From UBA12567 sp964598425 (lineage in GTDB: Bacteria; Planctomycetota; Phycisphaerae; Phycisphaerales; SM1A02), in NCBI GenBank assembly GCA_964598425.1, contig CAZRBV010000029.1, positions 1-35,912 on the forward strand: a DNA stretch of 35,912 nt, given 5' to 3'. Position 1 is the stretch's first letter; each line of letters opens with the position of its first letter. The notes under the pieces were generated by a model that worked only from the letters and a program-made list of their open reading frames with translations, had not been told where the DNA came from and searched no databases. Below, one piece after another: positions 1 through 7,707 of this stretch. The position numbers and the translations under genes are program-made.

Positions 1-60
1 CCTTCTTGCGAGTGGCCTTCTTTCTCGTGGCCTTCTTGCGAGTGGCCTTCTTTCTAGTCG
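1..60. repeat. Two 30-bp tandem units coding for ATRKK repeats
   Basis: Bases 1-30 and 31-60 match at 28 of 30 positions (differences at unit positions 26 and 29). Each unit encodes two ATRKK pentapeptides on the minus strand. The array probably continues beyond the window edge. Confidence 0.85.
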
Positions 61-76
61 CGCGTTTCTTGGCCAT
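1..76 (-). CDS. Lys/Arg-rich histone H1-like protein (N-terminal fragment)
   Basis: The gene runs off the left edge, so only the first 25 codons are visible. It begins MAKKRATRKK and continues as ATRKK pentapeptides. A clear GGAGG lies 8 bases before the ATG (complement of 74-76). Alternating K/R with A/T resembles the DNA-binding tails of bacterial histone H1-like and AlgP-type proteins, which bind DNA non-specifically in the nucleoid. The DNA is itself a tandem repeat. No folded domain can be assigned from this fragment; a repetitive basic tail on another protein is possible but unlikely because the repeats start at residue 5. Confidence 0.75.
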   Translation of the reverse strand, partial: MAKKRATRKKATRKKATRKKATRKK

Positions 77-198
77 GTAGATGACCTCCATGAAATCCGC
101 TCGGGTCCGGCTAAGAGTCGGAGCGCCGGATGCACGTACACCCGGGCGGACCCGTTACAACACGTTCTACCGATATCGGACAGGTATTTGAAGACTCT

Positions 199-218
199 TT
201 ACACAATTTTTTTTGTAA
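199..218. promoter_or_regulatory. AT-rich patch with TTACA/TGTAA dyad between divergent genes
   Basis: The 230-base gap between the basic-protein gene (minus) and the M16 gene (plus) holds an AT-rich island in otherwise GC-rich sequence. TTACA (199-203) and its complement TGTAA (214-218) flank a run of eight T (207-214). This could be an UP-like element or a regulator site serving either gene. No convincing -35/-10 pair was found, so the call rests on composition and symmetry only. Confidence 0.3.
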
Positions 219-306
219 CGCGAACTTGAACCGCACCGAAGCTGACACGTTGCGCGCCACATCTCACGTATGCTTGCCGTCTTTCCTCGCACAGGAAACA
301 CGCACC

Positions 307-1557
307 ATGATTGCCACTCACACGCTCGCAAATGGACTGCAAATCGCTGTCGAGCAGCTTGATGGCGTTGAGTCTGCGTCTCTGCAACTGTTCCTGCCCT
401 CCGGATCGGCCTACGACACTGACGCAACGGATGGTTGCGCCGTCGTGCTCTCAGAAATGCTCTTCCGCGGCACACAAACGTTGTCTTCCAGAGAATTGTC
501 GGCGTCTTTTGATCTCACGGGCATGCAGAGAGGTGTGCACGCTGGTCGACGGCACGTGCAACTCCACGCAACGACGACAGGCGATCAAGTCGAACACGCA
601 CTCCGTTTGCTCTTGTTGGTCACACTTGAACCCAAACTCGGCGAACAGGATCTGGAGCACGCACGTCAACTCTGCTTGCAGTCACTCCGTCACATCTCCG
701 ACGATCCACATGACGAATTGGGACTTGCCTTGGGGCTGCGGCATCTCAATCGGCCATACCACCGCACAGGGCGTGGAAGCCTGGCGGGCCTTTCTGCCCT
801 TACTCAAGCCGAAATCCTGAGCCGCCATGCAGCGTGCTGTGTCCCTGAAGGGGCCATTCTCAGCGTTGCTGGTGCCTGCGATGCAGATCAGGTGTTCGAC
901 ACAATCACCAAGCTGACGCAGCAGTGGTCTGGCCACCCGCCTGCACTTGAACCGGTCGAAGCTGGTCCACGAGGCAAGCGGCTGATCGCCCAAGACACCT
1001 CACAGGTTCACCTCGGCATGGCATGGGACGCCCCTGACGCAGCTTCAGACGATCGCATGCTCGAACACTTGACGTGTATGTCGCTCGGCGGCACAACGAG
1101 TGGCCGCCTCTTCACTGAGGTACGACAGCGACGGTCGTTGTGCTACTCCATCTCAAGCCAGTTTCTCCCGGCTAGAGATCAGGGTTGGTGCGTATTGCGT
1201 GCGGGAACCACGCCCGACAACGCTACAGAGTTGGTTGAGACGTGCGTCGAAGAAGTCCACCGAATCGCTTCTGATCTGTCGGTCGACGAAGTCGAACGAT
1301 CTCGCAGGTCCATTATCAGTTCCATGGTTCTCCGCGGAGAATCAACTGCGGCGCGTGCTGGACGGTTGGCTGGCAACCTGGCAGCTATTGGTGTCTGCAA
1401 GTCGCTTGAAGCCCGACGCGCGGAGTACGAGTCGGTCTCGGCCGAGGAGGTTCAACAGTACGCTCGTCGATATGCCGAAACTGACCCCACGATTGTCGCG
1501 ATCGGACCTGCGGGCAGCCTCCCGTACTCACAGATGCAGCCCCTGAGCGCTCAATAA
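307..1557 (+). CDS. Non-catalytic peptidase M16 family protein
   Basis: 416 aa, the usual size of a half-length M16B subunit (two M16 domains). The frame is open further upstream, but the start at 307 is chosen because AGGAAA precedes it and the protein then begins IATHTLANGLQIAVEQ, a typical M16 first strand. Active members carry HXXEH followed by MLFKGT. Here the aligned segment reads GCAVVLSEMLFRGT, with V46, S49 and E50 in place of His, Glu and His, so zinc binding and catalysis should be lost. The C-terminal domain keeps the substrate-binding stretch SGRLFTEVRQRRSLCYS (about 264-280). In the family, inactive subunits pair with active ones to close a peptide chamber; no active partner is next to it here. 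No signal peptide is visible. Confidence 0.85.
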   Translation: MIATHTLANGLQIAVEQLDGVESASLQLFLPSGSAYDTDATDGCAVVLSEMLFRGTQTLSSRELSASFDLTGMQRGVHAGRRHVQLHATTTGDQVEHALRLLLLVTLEPKLGEQDLEHARQLCLQSLRHISDDPHDELGLALGLRHLNRPYHRTGRGSLAGLSALTQAEILSRHAACCVPEGAILSVAGACDADQVFDTITKLTQQWSGHPPALEPVEAGPRGKRLIAQDTSQVHLGMAWDAPDAASDDRMLEHLTCMSLGGTTSGRLFTEVRQRRSLCYSISSQFLPARDQGWCVLRAGTTPDNATELVETCVEEVHRIASDLSVDEVERSRRSIISSMVLRGESTAARAGRLAGNLAAIGVCKSLEARRAEYESVSAEEVQQYARRYAETDPTIVAIGPAGSLPYSQMQPLSAQ

Positions 1558-1583
1558 GCACCCCACGCGCGGGGCTGCCGCTG

Positions 1584-1847
1584 TCATGTGGAGCCCTCGA
1601 GCAACTCCACGACGCTGAATTGATCCAGGTTCAAGACAACGCGTTCACCGTCGTCACGCATGATTTCAAGCCGATCGAGCCACAGTCGATCCCCGCGAGC
1701 GTGCGCAAACCAGGAGCCAGTCTCCGCCTGCCGATACTGCACCACGGTGCCTTCAATCGCCTCAGACCAGGTTGAGTCGCGGAGCGGCACCTGCTGCGTC
1801 ACTCGCACGCGATGACCAGCCTGCAAAGAAGTCGGTTGTATCACCAT
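1584..1847 (-). CDS. Small hypothetical protein, possible SH3-like beta fold
   Basis: 87 aa beginning MVIQPTSLQAGHRVRVTQQV. An in-frame ATG seven codons upstream (1868) is less likely, because the chosen start is preceded by TAGAAT at a leaderless spacing of 8 bases and neither start has a Shine-Dalgarno site. The protein alternates short hydrophobic and polar strands (GHRVRVTQQVPL, GTVVQYRQAETGSWFAH, DGERVVLNLDQF), which suggests a small all-beta barrel. No signal peptide or membrane segment. It converges with the M16 gene, 26 bases away. I do not recognise the family. Confidence 0.6.
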   Translation of the reverse strand: MVIQPTSLQAGHRVRVTQQVPLRDSTWSEAIEGTVVQYRQAETGSWFAHARGDRLWLDRLEIMRDDGERVVLNLDQFSVVELLEGST

Positions 1848-1855
1848 AGAAGCCG

Positions 1856-1861
1856 ATTCTA
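1856..1861 (-). promoter_or_regulatory. TAGAAT -10 element, leaderless spacing
   Basis: TAGAAT on the minus strand matches TATAAT at 5 of 6 positions and ends 8 bases before the ATG at 1847. No Shine-Dalgarno site is present, so transcription would start at or within a base or two of the start codon. Confidence 0.5.
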
Positions 1862-1980
1862 GCAGCATGGCCTCGCTTCACGGACGCTACACCGGCACGC
1901 AGCAAACAGGCGATCGGCGGCTTCGCATCCCCATCATCAGGGGGCAGAAACATGACCACATGGCGGACTGAGCACGCCAC

Positions 1981-2523
1981 TCACTGCTGGCGGGAAGGCT
2001 CGACTGCCTCTGAACGGTCCTCAAGACCGGGGCCAAGCACAGGCAAGGGACTGGAGTCGGTCAGCGTCGCCCCCCCAGGCTGATAAAGCGACGCCGTAAG
2101 CCGCGGCGAACGCGGCACTTCCGCATACTCCAGCTGCTCCTGCACAATATATGTTCGGGTCGCATCATCGAAGGTCACTGCGTTCACCGCGGCATCATTG
2201 AGATCCCTTGACCAGGTCCTCCGCAGCATGATGGCCTCGCCATCACGATCTCCCTGATGCAGTTCGATCTCAAGCGTACCGGTCCCGCGGGTCGAGAATC
2301 CATCCGAATCAAGCAACTCAATGGCCACATCAAGCACCACGACTTCGTCGTCCCGGGCGTAGATGTGCGACAGCGTGTGTACCTCAAGCACGGCGGGATT
2401 GAATCTCGCCTGAATTGAACTGAAGTCAGTCGAAGGGCCGGGCGTCGATTCGCAGCCAGCCATGATGCTGACAGCAGGCAGGAGCGAGACCAGCCACACA
2501 ACACGCTGGTCGAGTGCAGCCAT
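1981..2523 (-). CDS. Lipoprotein of unknown function, coupled to flgM-like gene
   Basis: 180 aa. The start at 2523 overlaps the upstream stop codon as TGATG, and GAGGTG lies just before it, so translation is probably coupled to the upstream gene. A hydrophobic segment (VVWLVSLLPAVSI) leads to the lipobox IMAGC with Cys24, giving a membrane-anchored lipoprotein. The rest looks like a beta-rich domain (FNPAVLEVHTLSHIYARDD, EVVVLDVAIELLDSDGFSTR, GTGTLEIELHQGDRDGEAI). The C-terminus is a Pro/Ser tail. The pairing with a FlgM-like gene is suggestive but does not give a function. Upstream in-frame ATG (2541) lies inside the neighbouring gene and is rejected. The 112 bases downstream to the next gene hold nothing recognisable. 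Confidence 0.75.
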   Translation of the reverse strand: MAALDQRVVWLVSLLPAVSIMAGCESTPGPSTDFSSIQARFNPAVLEVHTLSHIYARDDEVVVLDVAIELLDSDGFSTRGTGTLEIELHQGDRDGEAIMLRRTWSRDLNDAAVNAVTFDDATRTYIVQEQLEYAEVPRSPRLTASLYQPGGATLTDSSPLPVLGPGLEDRSEAVEPSRQQ

Positions 2524-2804
2524 CACCTCGAAAGGTCGCAAAGCAAGCCGTTGATGGCCGCATCAAGCCTCGCAGCGGTCAGGTACTCGCCTGACTCGAT
2601 CTCTGCTCGAATAGTCGCCACGCGATCCCATCGGACCTCGCGAGGTTCCAGATCGGCCAACTCCCGCCGCCACCGTCTGACGTCACGATCGAACCGATGT
2701 ACGCCTCGATCACCGCCAGGTCTCAGCCGATCGGGTACCCGCATTGGAGGGGGTTCCGATCCTCCAGCCGAGTGATTTGTTCCCACCAATGCGATATCCG
2801 ACAT
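2523..2804 (-). CDS. flgM: FlgM-like anti-sigma factor
   Basis: 93 aa, close to the usual FlgM size (90-110). Start at 2804 has GAGGAG 9 bases upstream; the open frame further upstream is antisense to another gene. The N-terminus is polar, Gly/Pro-rich and probably disordered. The C-terminal third (VRWDRVATIRAEIESGEYLT, then AARLDAAINGLLCDL) matches the FlgM helix pattern in which an Ile-Gly-Tyr 'I..GEY' precedes the sigma-28-binding helix. FlgM holds the flagellar sigma factor inactive until hook export. No other flagellar gene is in the window, so a role with another sigma factor cannot be excluded. Confidence 0.7.
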   Translation of the reverse strand: MSDIALVGTNHSAGGSEPPPMRVPDRLRPGGDRGVHRFDRDVRRWRRELADLEPREVRWDRVATIRAEIESGEYLTAARLDAAINGLLCDLSR

Positions 2805-3017
2805 CGAACACACTCCTCGCCGGCCCCTCACTGAAGGGACCGCCGCAATACATTCAGAAGCCCTACACTGCTCGTGATTCTTCCCTGAATCGCGTTGCCA
2901 ACCGAAAGCACCTCGATTGGCTGTAGGTAGTACATCGGCCCACTCCGCCGGGCCCCTTGAACTTTGGGAAAATTGACAGAACACCCGTGTCGTCAACGAC
3001 TTGCGGGCACCACCAGG

Positions 3018-3995
3018 ATGCTGAGCGTACAAAAAAGACCTTCGCTTCAAGAGCTCGCTGCTGCCCTGCTCGCAGCCATCTCCGTAGCAACCCTCTCGGG
3101 GTGTGACTCGACCCCCGTGGCCCGGCCAGAGGCTCCGCCACCGCGGATCGCTGACGACGAAGACCTGCACACAGACCATGAGGACTCCTGGCATTCCATT
3201 GAACAGATGCTTGACCCTGGCTCCAATCCGCGGCCAGCCGGTGGAACCGCCCGGCAACAGTCCGCAGGTCCGCCGGTGGTTGAGCCTGAGCCGATTCGGG
3301 GATCATGGCACGCTCTGGTTCTTCAGACATTTCCTGGTGATCGTGAGGGCAAGTCTGCCCAGACGTGGCGAGATCAACTCGCCGCGGTCGTACCCCCACT
3401 GGCACCCGAGGTCCGCGTACATGTCGGCAATAGGGGGTCAATGGTTCTCTACGGCCGATACGAGGACTGGGATGATCCTCAAGCTGGGAACGACATGGCG
3501 TTTCTCCGGGGCATCAGGGTCAACGGCAAACGGATTTTTGGCCCCATCGTCCGCACTGAGATTGCTCCAAGGCGGGATCTTGAGAGCATCCACCCCCACG
3601 AACTCCTGACTGTCCGCAAGCAATTCCCTGATGGAAGGATGGTCTACACCCTGGAAATCGAAGTCTGGGGTGATTTTGATTCGGGAATGCTCCCCGAAGC
3701 AGTGCGGCGGAAACGCGTAGAAGCCAGGGTCGCCTCCCTCCGCGAGCAGGGCGTACCTGCCTACTACCACCACGATCCGATTTCAGATCTCAGCACAATC
3801 ACCGTGGGCGTCTTCAATGACCAGGCCATTGATCCGGCTTCCGGCCTTGTCAGCAGCGATGTCGAGCAGTGGCAGCGGCGATTCCCCAATCGCCTGACCA
3901 ACGGAGAGGAGTTGAAACTTCCGGTCCAAGGGCGGCCCGATCTCGGCGTCGTACCGCAGCGGACGCGTCTCGTTCTCGTGCCCGACTTTCAGTAG
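3018..3995 (+). CDS. Lipoprotein with two repeated SPOR-like alpha/beta segments
   Basis: 325 aa. A basic N-region, a hydrophobic stretch and the lipobox TLSGC (Cys29) indicate a lipoprotein, followed by an acidic/proline linker to about residue 95. Two halves then look related: GSWHALVLQTFPGDREGKSA leading to APEVRVHVGNRGSMVLYGRY, and RMVYTLEIEVWGDFDSG leading to VPAYYHHDPISDLSTITVGV. Both have a strand, a helix rich in Arg/Ala and a second strand, as in SPOR peptidoglycan-binding domains; this is inference by pattern. The start is uncertain: 3018 keeps the signal sequence compact but has only CCAGG directly before it, and TTG at 2964 is also in frame. It is divergent from the flgM-like gene; the 213 bases between them show no clear promoter. 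Confidence 0.7.
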   Translation: MLSVQKRPSLQELAAALLAAISVATLSGCDSTPVARPEAPPPRIADDEDLHTDHEDSWHSIEQMLDPGSNPRPAGGTARQQSAGPPVVEPEPIRGSWHALVLQTFPGDREGKSAQTWRDQLAAVVPPLAPEVRVHVGNRGSMVLYGRYEDWDDPQAGNDMAFLRGIRVNGKRIFGPIVRTEIAPRRDLESIHPHELLTVRKQFPDGRMVYTLEIEVWGDFDSGMLPEAVRRKRVEARVASLREQGVPAYYHHDPISDLSTITVGVFNDQAIDPASGLVSSDVEQWQRRFPNRLTNGEELKLPVQGRPDLGVVPQRTRLVLVPDFQ

Positions 3996-4036
3996 ACCCG
4001 CTGCGAGATTCGGAAGATTGACTCCGCCCTCAGCTG

Positions 4037-4057
4037 CCTGATTTGGTCGCAATCAGG
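4037..4057. terminator. Hairpin between convergent genes, possible bidirectional terminator
   Basis: CCTGATT (4037-4043) and AATCAGG (4051-4057) form a perfect 7-bp stem with a 7-base loop, just after the lipoprotein stop and just before the converging ALDH-like stop. There is no T-tract on either side, so termination efficiency is doubtful. Confidence 0.4.
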
Positions 4058-4062
4058 AGATC

Positions 4063-4932
4063 TCACGTCGCGGAGGGATGCCAAAGCGTCTTGAACTCAA
4101 CGAACTGCTCCAGGAACCACGGCGAGCAGGTTTCTTCGTCATCTTCCCAAGCCGATCCGGTCCAGGGAACCGCGTGGACCCGGCGAATACCATCGGCCGC
4201 CGCCGTTCGCAGCGCGAGTCGTGATGCCTTGCCAAGTCCTCCTGAAACCACAACGGCCACTTCCCGGTGCCCGCCGAGAGGCTCCACCAGATCCTTCTGA
4301 GTCCCTGTCAGAATATTGACTGCGCCTGCGGGAACATCTGACACCGCGAGGACTTCACCAAGAAGCACCGCAGCAAGCCCAGCCTGCGGCGGCGCAACTG
4401 CGACCACGGCGTTGCCGATCGACATCGCGGCTCCGACCAATGTGACCAGACTCAGGAGGGCTGGCTCTGCGGGGGAGAAAGCCACCACGACTCCGCATGG
4501 CTGAGGAATCGTAAAGCAGTGATAGGGGCCAGCCACCGAGTTCTGACATCCCAGCACTTGATGGATCTTGTCGCACCATCCAGCAAGCATGACCATTCGA
4601 TCGATGGAGGTGTCGACTTCCTGCCTGGCAGCGGCGGCGCCAGCGCCACTGATCTGCAGCGCTTCAGCGAACTCACCCGCGCGTCCCTCAAGCATCTCCG
4701 CCGCCCTGTACATGACTTGCCCACGGAGCATGGCCGTCGCATCACGCCATGTGGCCAATCCTGAGCGTGCGGCCTCCACCGCGTCACGGGCGTCCTTCCG
4801 GCTCGCCGAGGCGCACCGTGCCACGACTTCTCCGTCCGGAGTCATCACCGGAAATGTCGCTCCCGATTCTGATCGAGGCCACTTGCCACCGATCCACAAC
4901 TTTCCGGTTTTCACGACTTCAAGTCTGGTCAT
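4063..4932 (-). CDS. Truncated ALDH-like protein (ALDH16 C-terminal half)
   Basis: 289 aa with GAGGAGG before the start, 10 bases after the stop of the full-length ALDH. It aligns with the N-terminal, coenzyme-binding half of aldehyde dehydrogenases: KLWIGGKWPRSESGATFPVM, an ALDH-type helix region, then FTIPQPCGVVVAFSPAEPAL in place of the usual V..IIPWNFPL. It ends before any catalytic-cysteine motif and has no ELGGKS glutamate motif. It should not be an active dehydrogenase alone. ALDH16 proteins consist of a full ALDH domain fused to just such a partial ALDH domain; here the two parts add up to 774 residues, about the size of a complete ALDH16. A structural subunit partnering the upstream ALDH is the best reading. 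Confidence 0.85.
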   Translation of the reverse strand: MTRLEVVKTGKLWIGGKWPRSESGATFPVMTPDGEVVARCASASRKDARDAVEAARSGLATWRDATAMLRGQVMYRAAEMLEGRAGEFAEALQISGAGAAAARQEVDTSIDRMVMLAGWCDKIHQVLGCQNSVAGPYHCFTIPQPCGVVVAFSPAEPALLSLVTLVGAAMSIGNAVVAVAPPQAGLAAVLLGEVLAVSDVPAGAVNILTGTQKDLVEPLGGHREVAVVVSGGLGKASRLALRTAAADGIRRVHAVPWTGSAWEDDEETCSPWFLEQFVEFKTLWHPSAT

Positions 4933-4942
4933 CACAGCCTCC

Positions 4943-6400
4943 TCATCGCACGTAGGCCCTGAGCCCGTGAAGGCCACCCTCGCGGCCAAAGCCTGATTCC
5001 TTCACGCCCCCGAAAGGCGCGGCTGCGTCAAACTGGTTGTAGGTGTTGCACCACACAATGCCAGCGTCCATCCGGCTTGCGATTTCAAAAATCTTCGATC
5101 CCTTATCTGTCCAGATTCCGGCGGCCAAGCCATAGGGCGTCGCGTTGGCCCTCCTGATGGCCTCTTCGGGTGTTCGAAAGGACATGACAGAGAGCACAGG
5201 TCCGAAGATCTCCTCTCGCGCCACAGTGTGGGATGGCTGCACGCCAGTAAAGAAACATGGCGGGAACCAGTTCCCCTTCTTGGGAAGCGGCGTGGCCTGC
5301 ACGTCGTGCAAGATAGCCCCCTCCTCCTGCCCGGTTCGTACCAGCGACCGAATGCGTTCGAGCTGGTCCCCGCTGTTGATCGCTCCAATATCGGTGTTCT
5401 TATCCAGCGGGTCACCGACGCGAAGCTGTTTCATGCGATCCCGAAGGGCTGAGACAAACGTCTCAAGAATCGACTCCTCCACGAAGAGCCTCGATCCAGC
5501 GCAGCACACATGCCCCTGATTGAACCAGATCCCGCTGACAACACCTTCGATTGCCTGATCGATCGGAGCGTCAGCGAAGACAATATTGGGGCTCTTGCCT
5601 CCCAGCTCCAGGGTCAGCGGAAGTTCTCTCGACGCAGTCTCTCGCATCAGCGTTCGCCCAACCTCGGTTGATCCGGTGAACGCCACCTTTCGAACGGTTG
5701 AATGTGTCGCCACGAGCCGTCCGGTTTCACCGAAGCCTGTCACGATATTGACCACGCCAGGCGGAAGATCGATCTCTTGCATGAGCCTCGCGAGATGAAG
5801 TGCTGTCAGCGGCGTGGTTTCTGCTGGCTTGAGGACAATCGTATTGCCGCACGCCAATGCAGGTGCCAGTTTCCAGGCCGCCATAAGCAGCGGAAAGTTC
5901 CAGGGAATGATCTGAGCGCAGACGCCCCGGGGGCGAACCGACCTGCCGGCGAAGGCCCATTGCAGCTTGTCCGCCCAACCGGCGTGATAGAAAAAGTGCT
6001 GCGCTACCAGCGGAAGATCGACATCTCGGGACTCTTTGATCGGCTTCCCGCCGTCCATGGTCTCGAGAACCGCAAGCTCGCGGGAACACTCCTGAATCCT
6101 GCGGGCAAGCCGAAAGAGATACTTGCCCCGCTCACGCCCTTTCATCCGTGCCCACTTTGGGCCCGCTGCGCGGGCAGCTGCCATCGCAGCGTCGACATCC
6201 GCTTCATCTGCCAGCGCAACTCGGGCAAGCCGCTCGCCGGTGGCAGGATTGACCGTATCGAAGACCTTGCCCGAGCTCGACTTTCGAAACTCGCCGTCGA
6301 TAAAAAGACCATATTCAGAATTGATTTCAGGTCTCGTTCGCTCTGGAGCGGGGCTGTAGTCCCAGCCAGCCGCTGCTACCGCGCCATCGGTCTGTGTCAT
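4943..6400 (-). CDS. NAD(P)-dependent aldehyde dehydrogenase
   Basis: 485 aa, normal for a single-domain ALDH. It oxidises an aldehyde to an acid with NAD(P). Visible motifs: IIPWNFPLLM with the oxyanion Asn, VLKPAETTPL (coenzyme lysine), FTGSTEVG (Rossmann loop), LELGGKSPNIV with the general-base Glu, and FNQGHVCCAG with the catalytic Cys. The C-terminus FGGVKESGFGREGGLHGL is canonical. The start overlaps the deoC stop as TGATG. Directly after deoC, its likely substrate is the acetaldehyde released by deoxyribose-phosphate aldolase. Sequence style and the truncated ALDH gene behind it point to the ALDH16 group. Confidence in the enzyme class is high; substrate is inferred from context. Confidence 0.93.
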   Translation of the reverse strand: MTQTDGAVAAAGWDYSPAPERTRPEINSEYGLFIDGEFRKSSSGKVFDTVNPATGERLARVALADEADVDAAMAAARAAGPKWARMKGRERGKYLFRLARRIQECSRELAVLETMDGGKPIKESRDVDLPLVAQHFFYHAGWADKLQWAFAGRSVRPRGVCAQIIPWNFPLLMAAWKLAPALACGNTIVLKPAETTPLTALHLARLMQEIDLPPGVVNIVTGFGETGRLVATHSTVRKVAFTGSTEVGRTLMRETASRELPLTLELGGKSPNIVFADAPIDQAIEGVVSGIWFNQGHVCCAGSRLFVEESILETFVSALRDRMKQLRVGDPLDKNTDIGAINSGDQLERIRSLVRTGQEEGAILHDVQATPLPKKGNWFPPCFFTGVQPSHTVAREEIFGPVLSVMSFRTPEEAIRRANATPYGLAAGIWTDKGSKIFEIASRMDAGIVWCNTYNQFDAAAPFGGVKESGFGREGGLHGLRAYVR

Positions 6401-7311
6401 CAGGTCACCGCCACGTCATGCATTGCCGCATAGCAACCGCGGCTGGTCCAAAGAAGTTGACGAACAAGGTCATCCAGCAAGCTTGAGGCGCCGATCCGAA
6501 ACAGGTTCGGTGTGAGCCACTCCTGCCCGACGGTTTCACGAACCATGACCAGCAAGTGCAGGGCAGCCTTTGCCTTGCGAATCCCGCCTGCTGGCTTCAC
6601 GCCGATCCGAACGCCCGTGGCGTTGAAGTGATCCCTGACAGACTCAAGGAGAAGCAGCACCGAGGGCATCGTCGCTGCAGGCGACATCTTTCCCGTGGAG
6701 GTCTTCACAAAGACTTCGCCATCCTGCAATACACGGTCACGTGAGGCCGCTTCAATCGCCAAGTCTGCGCATCGCCGAATGTTGTCCGGGGTTTCAAGCT
6801 CCCCGGTCTCAAGAATAATCTTGAGATGGGCGTCGCCGCACACTTCCTGCACAGCACGAATCTCGTCGGCCACCTCTTCGAGTCGGCCCGCCAGAAAAGC
6901 GCCACGGCTGATCACCATGTCAATCTCGTCGGCACCGGCCTCAATCGCAGCCTGCGTATCCTGCAGTCGCATCGCCAACGGTGCCTGGCCGCTCGGAAAA
7001 CCCGTTGCAACCGAAGCAACGCGAACACCGCTCCCTGCAAGCGCCTCACGGACGATGGGAACGAGTCGCGGGTAAATACACACTGCTGCAACCGACGGAA
7101 TCGGGGGGTCCAAGGCCACTGGGCACGGTGAGATCGCCCTCCGGCACAACGCCCGCACCAGTTCAGGCGAATCTGCTCCCTCAAGCGTGGTGAGGTCAAG
7201 CATCGACACGGCAAGTCGGAGGCCAGATCGCTTCGATTCGGCCTTGATCGACCGCTTCGTAAACGAGGCCGCTCGCCGGGCGAGCATCACAGCATCCACT
7301 GGACGGCGCAT
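6400..7311 (-). CDS. deoC: Deoxyribose-phosphate aldolase
   Basis: 303 aa, the longer bacterial form with an N-terminal extension of about 35 residues. It cleaves 2-deoxyribose-5-phosphate to glyceraldehyde-3-phosphate and acetaldehyde by Schiff-base chemistry. VFVKTSTGKMSP carries the Schiff-base lysine, GVKPAGGIRK the second active-site lysine, and AGADEIDMVIS the catalytic Asp region. VCIYPRLVPIV and VATGFPSGQ are also typical. The chosen ATG has TACCCT ending 7 bases upstream and no Shine-Dalgarno site, consistent with a leaderless transcript. It leads a tight unit deoC-ALDH-truncated ALDH, which fits salvage of deoxyribose from DNA breakdown into central metabolism. Confidence 0.95.
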   Translation of the reverse strand: MRRPVDAVMLARRAASFTKRSIKAESKRSGLRLAVSMLDLTTLEGADSPELVRALCRRAISPCPVALDPPIPSVAAVCIYPRLVPIVREALAGSGVRVASVATGFPSGQAPLAMRLQDTQAAIEAGADEIDMVISRGAFLAGRLEEVADEIRAVQEVCGDAHLKIILETGELETPDNIRRCADLAIEAASRDRVLQDGEVFVKTSTGKMSPAATMPSVLLLLESVRDHFNATGVRIGVKPAGGIRKAKAALHLLVMVRETVGQEWLTPNLFRIGASSLLDDLVRQLLWTSRGCYAAMHDVAVT

Positions 7312-7318
7312 ACCGGGC

Positions 7319-7324
7319 AGGGTA
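7319..7324 (-). promoter_or_regulatory. TACCCT -10 element before deoC, leaderless spacing
   Basis: TANNNT hexamer on the minus strand ending 7 bases before the deoC ATG; no Shine-Dalgarno sequence intervenes. It would let deoC and the ALDH genes be transcribed separately from the metF run upstream. Confidence 0.45.
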
Positions 7325-7352
7325 TCAGGCCTGCCGTGACATCAAGCAGGTG

Positions 7353-7706
7353 TTACGGACTGGTTTGTGTGCCCGATCGGCTGCGGGCGATGGCCCGCCC
7401 CTGCTCAAACAGCACCTCAATACGACCGCCGTCGAGCAGCACGATCGAGGGGCGATGGGACATGTCCTGCAGCCCATAGACCAGCAACATGCCCCGATGA
7501 TGGTCGAGCAGATAGACAACTTCAGTCTCTTCCGAAACCCGCATGTCTCGTGACTTCGCCGTCAGGAGCGTGAATCCATCCCTGGTCGCCTCAGAGGCGC
7601 CGAATGCCTCGTTCTCGCCGCCTCCAGGGAATGACGCACCCAGCACAATCCCGATGACAAGGATGCTGATTGCCGTGAGCATGGTTGGGGCAGCAGGCGT
7701 CTGCAT
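7353..7706 (-). CDS. Small membrane-anchored protein, unknown function
   Basis: 117 aa with one N-terminal membrane segment (MLTAISILVIGIVLGASF, about 9-26) and a beta-rich extracytoplasmic part. Its core FTLLTAKSRDMRVSEETEVV, YLLDHHRGMLLVYGLQ and RPSIVLLDGGRIEVLFEQG reads like a small domain of repeated strands. The same idea of 'strand, DHHRG/DTRTE, strand' occurs in the neighbour upstream (AVWIFDTRTEELIVVAW), so the two may be paralogues. The start follows the preceding stop as TGACATG, implying coupled translation. I do not recognise a named family. Confidence 0.75.
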   Translation of the reverse strand: MQTPAAPTMLTAISILVIGIVLGASFPGGGENEAFGASEATRDGFTLLTAKSRDMRVSEETEVVYLLDHHRGMLLVYGLQDMSHRPSIVLLDGGRIEVLFEQGRAIARSRSGTQTSP

Positions 7707-7707
7707 G

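Noticed and set aside
4063..4932. Second active aldehyde dehydrogenase
   Set aside because: It lacks both the Cys and ELGGKS motifs and ends at about half the family length.
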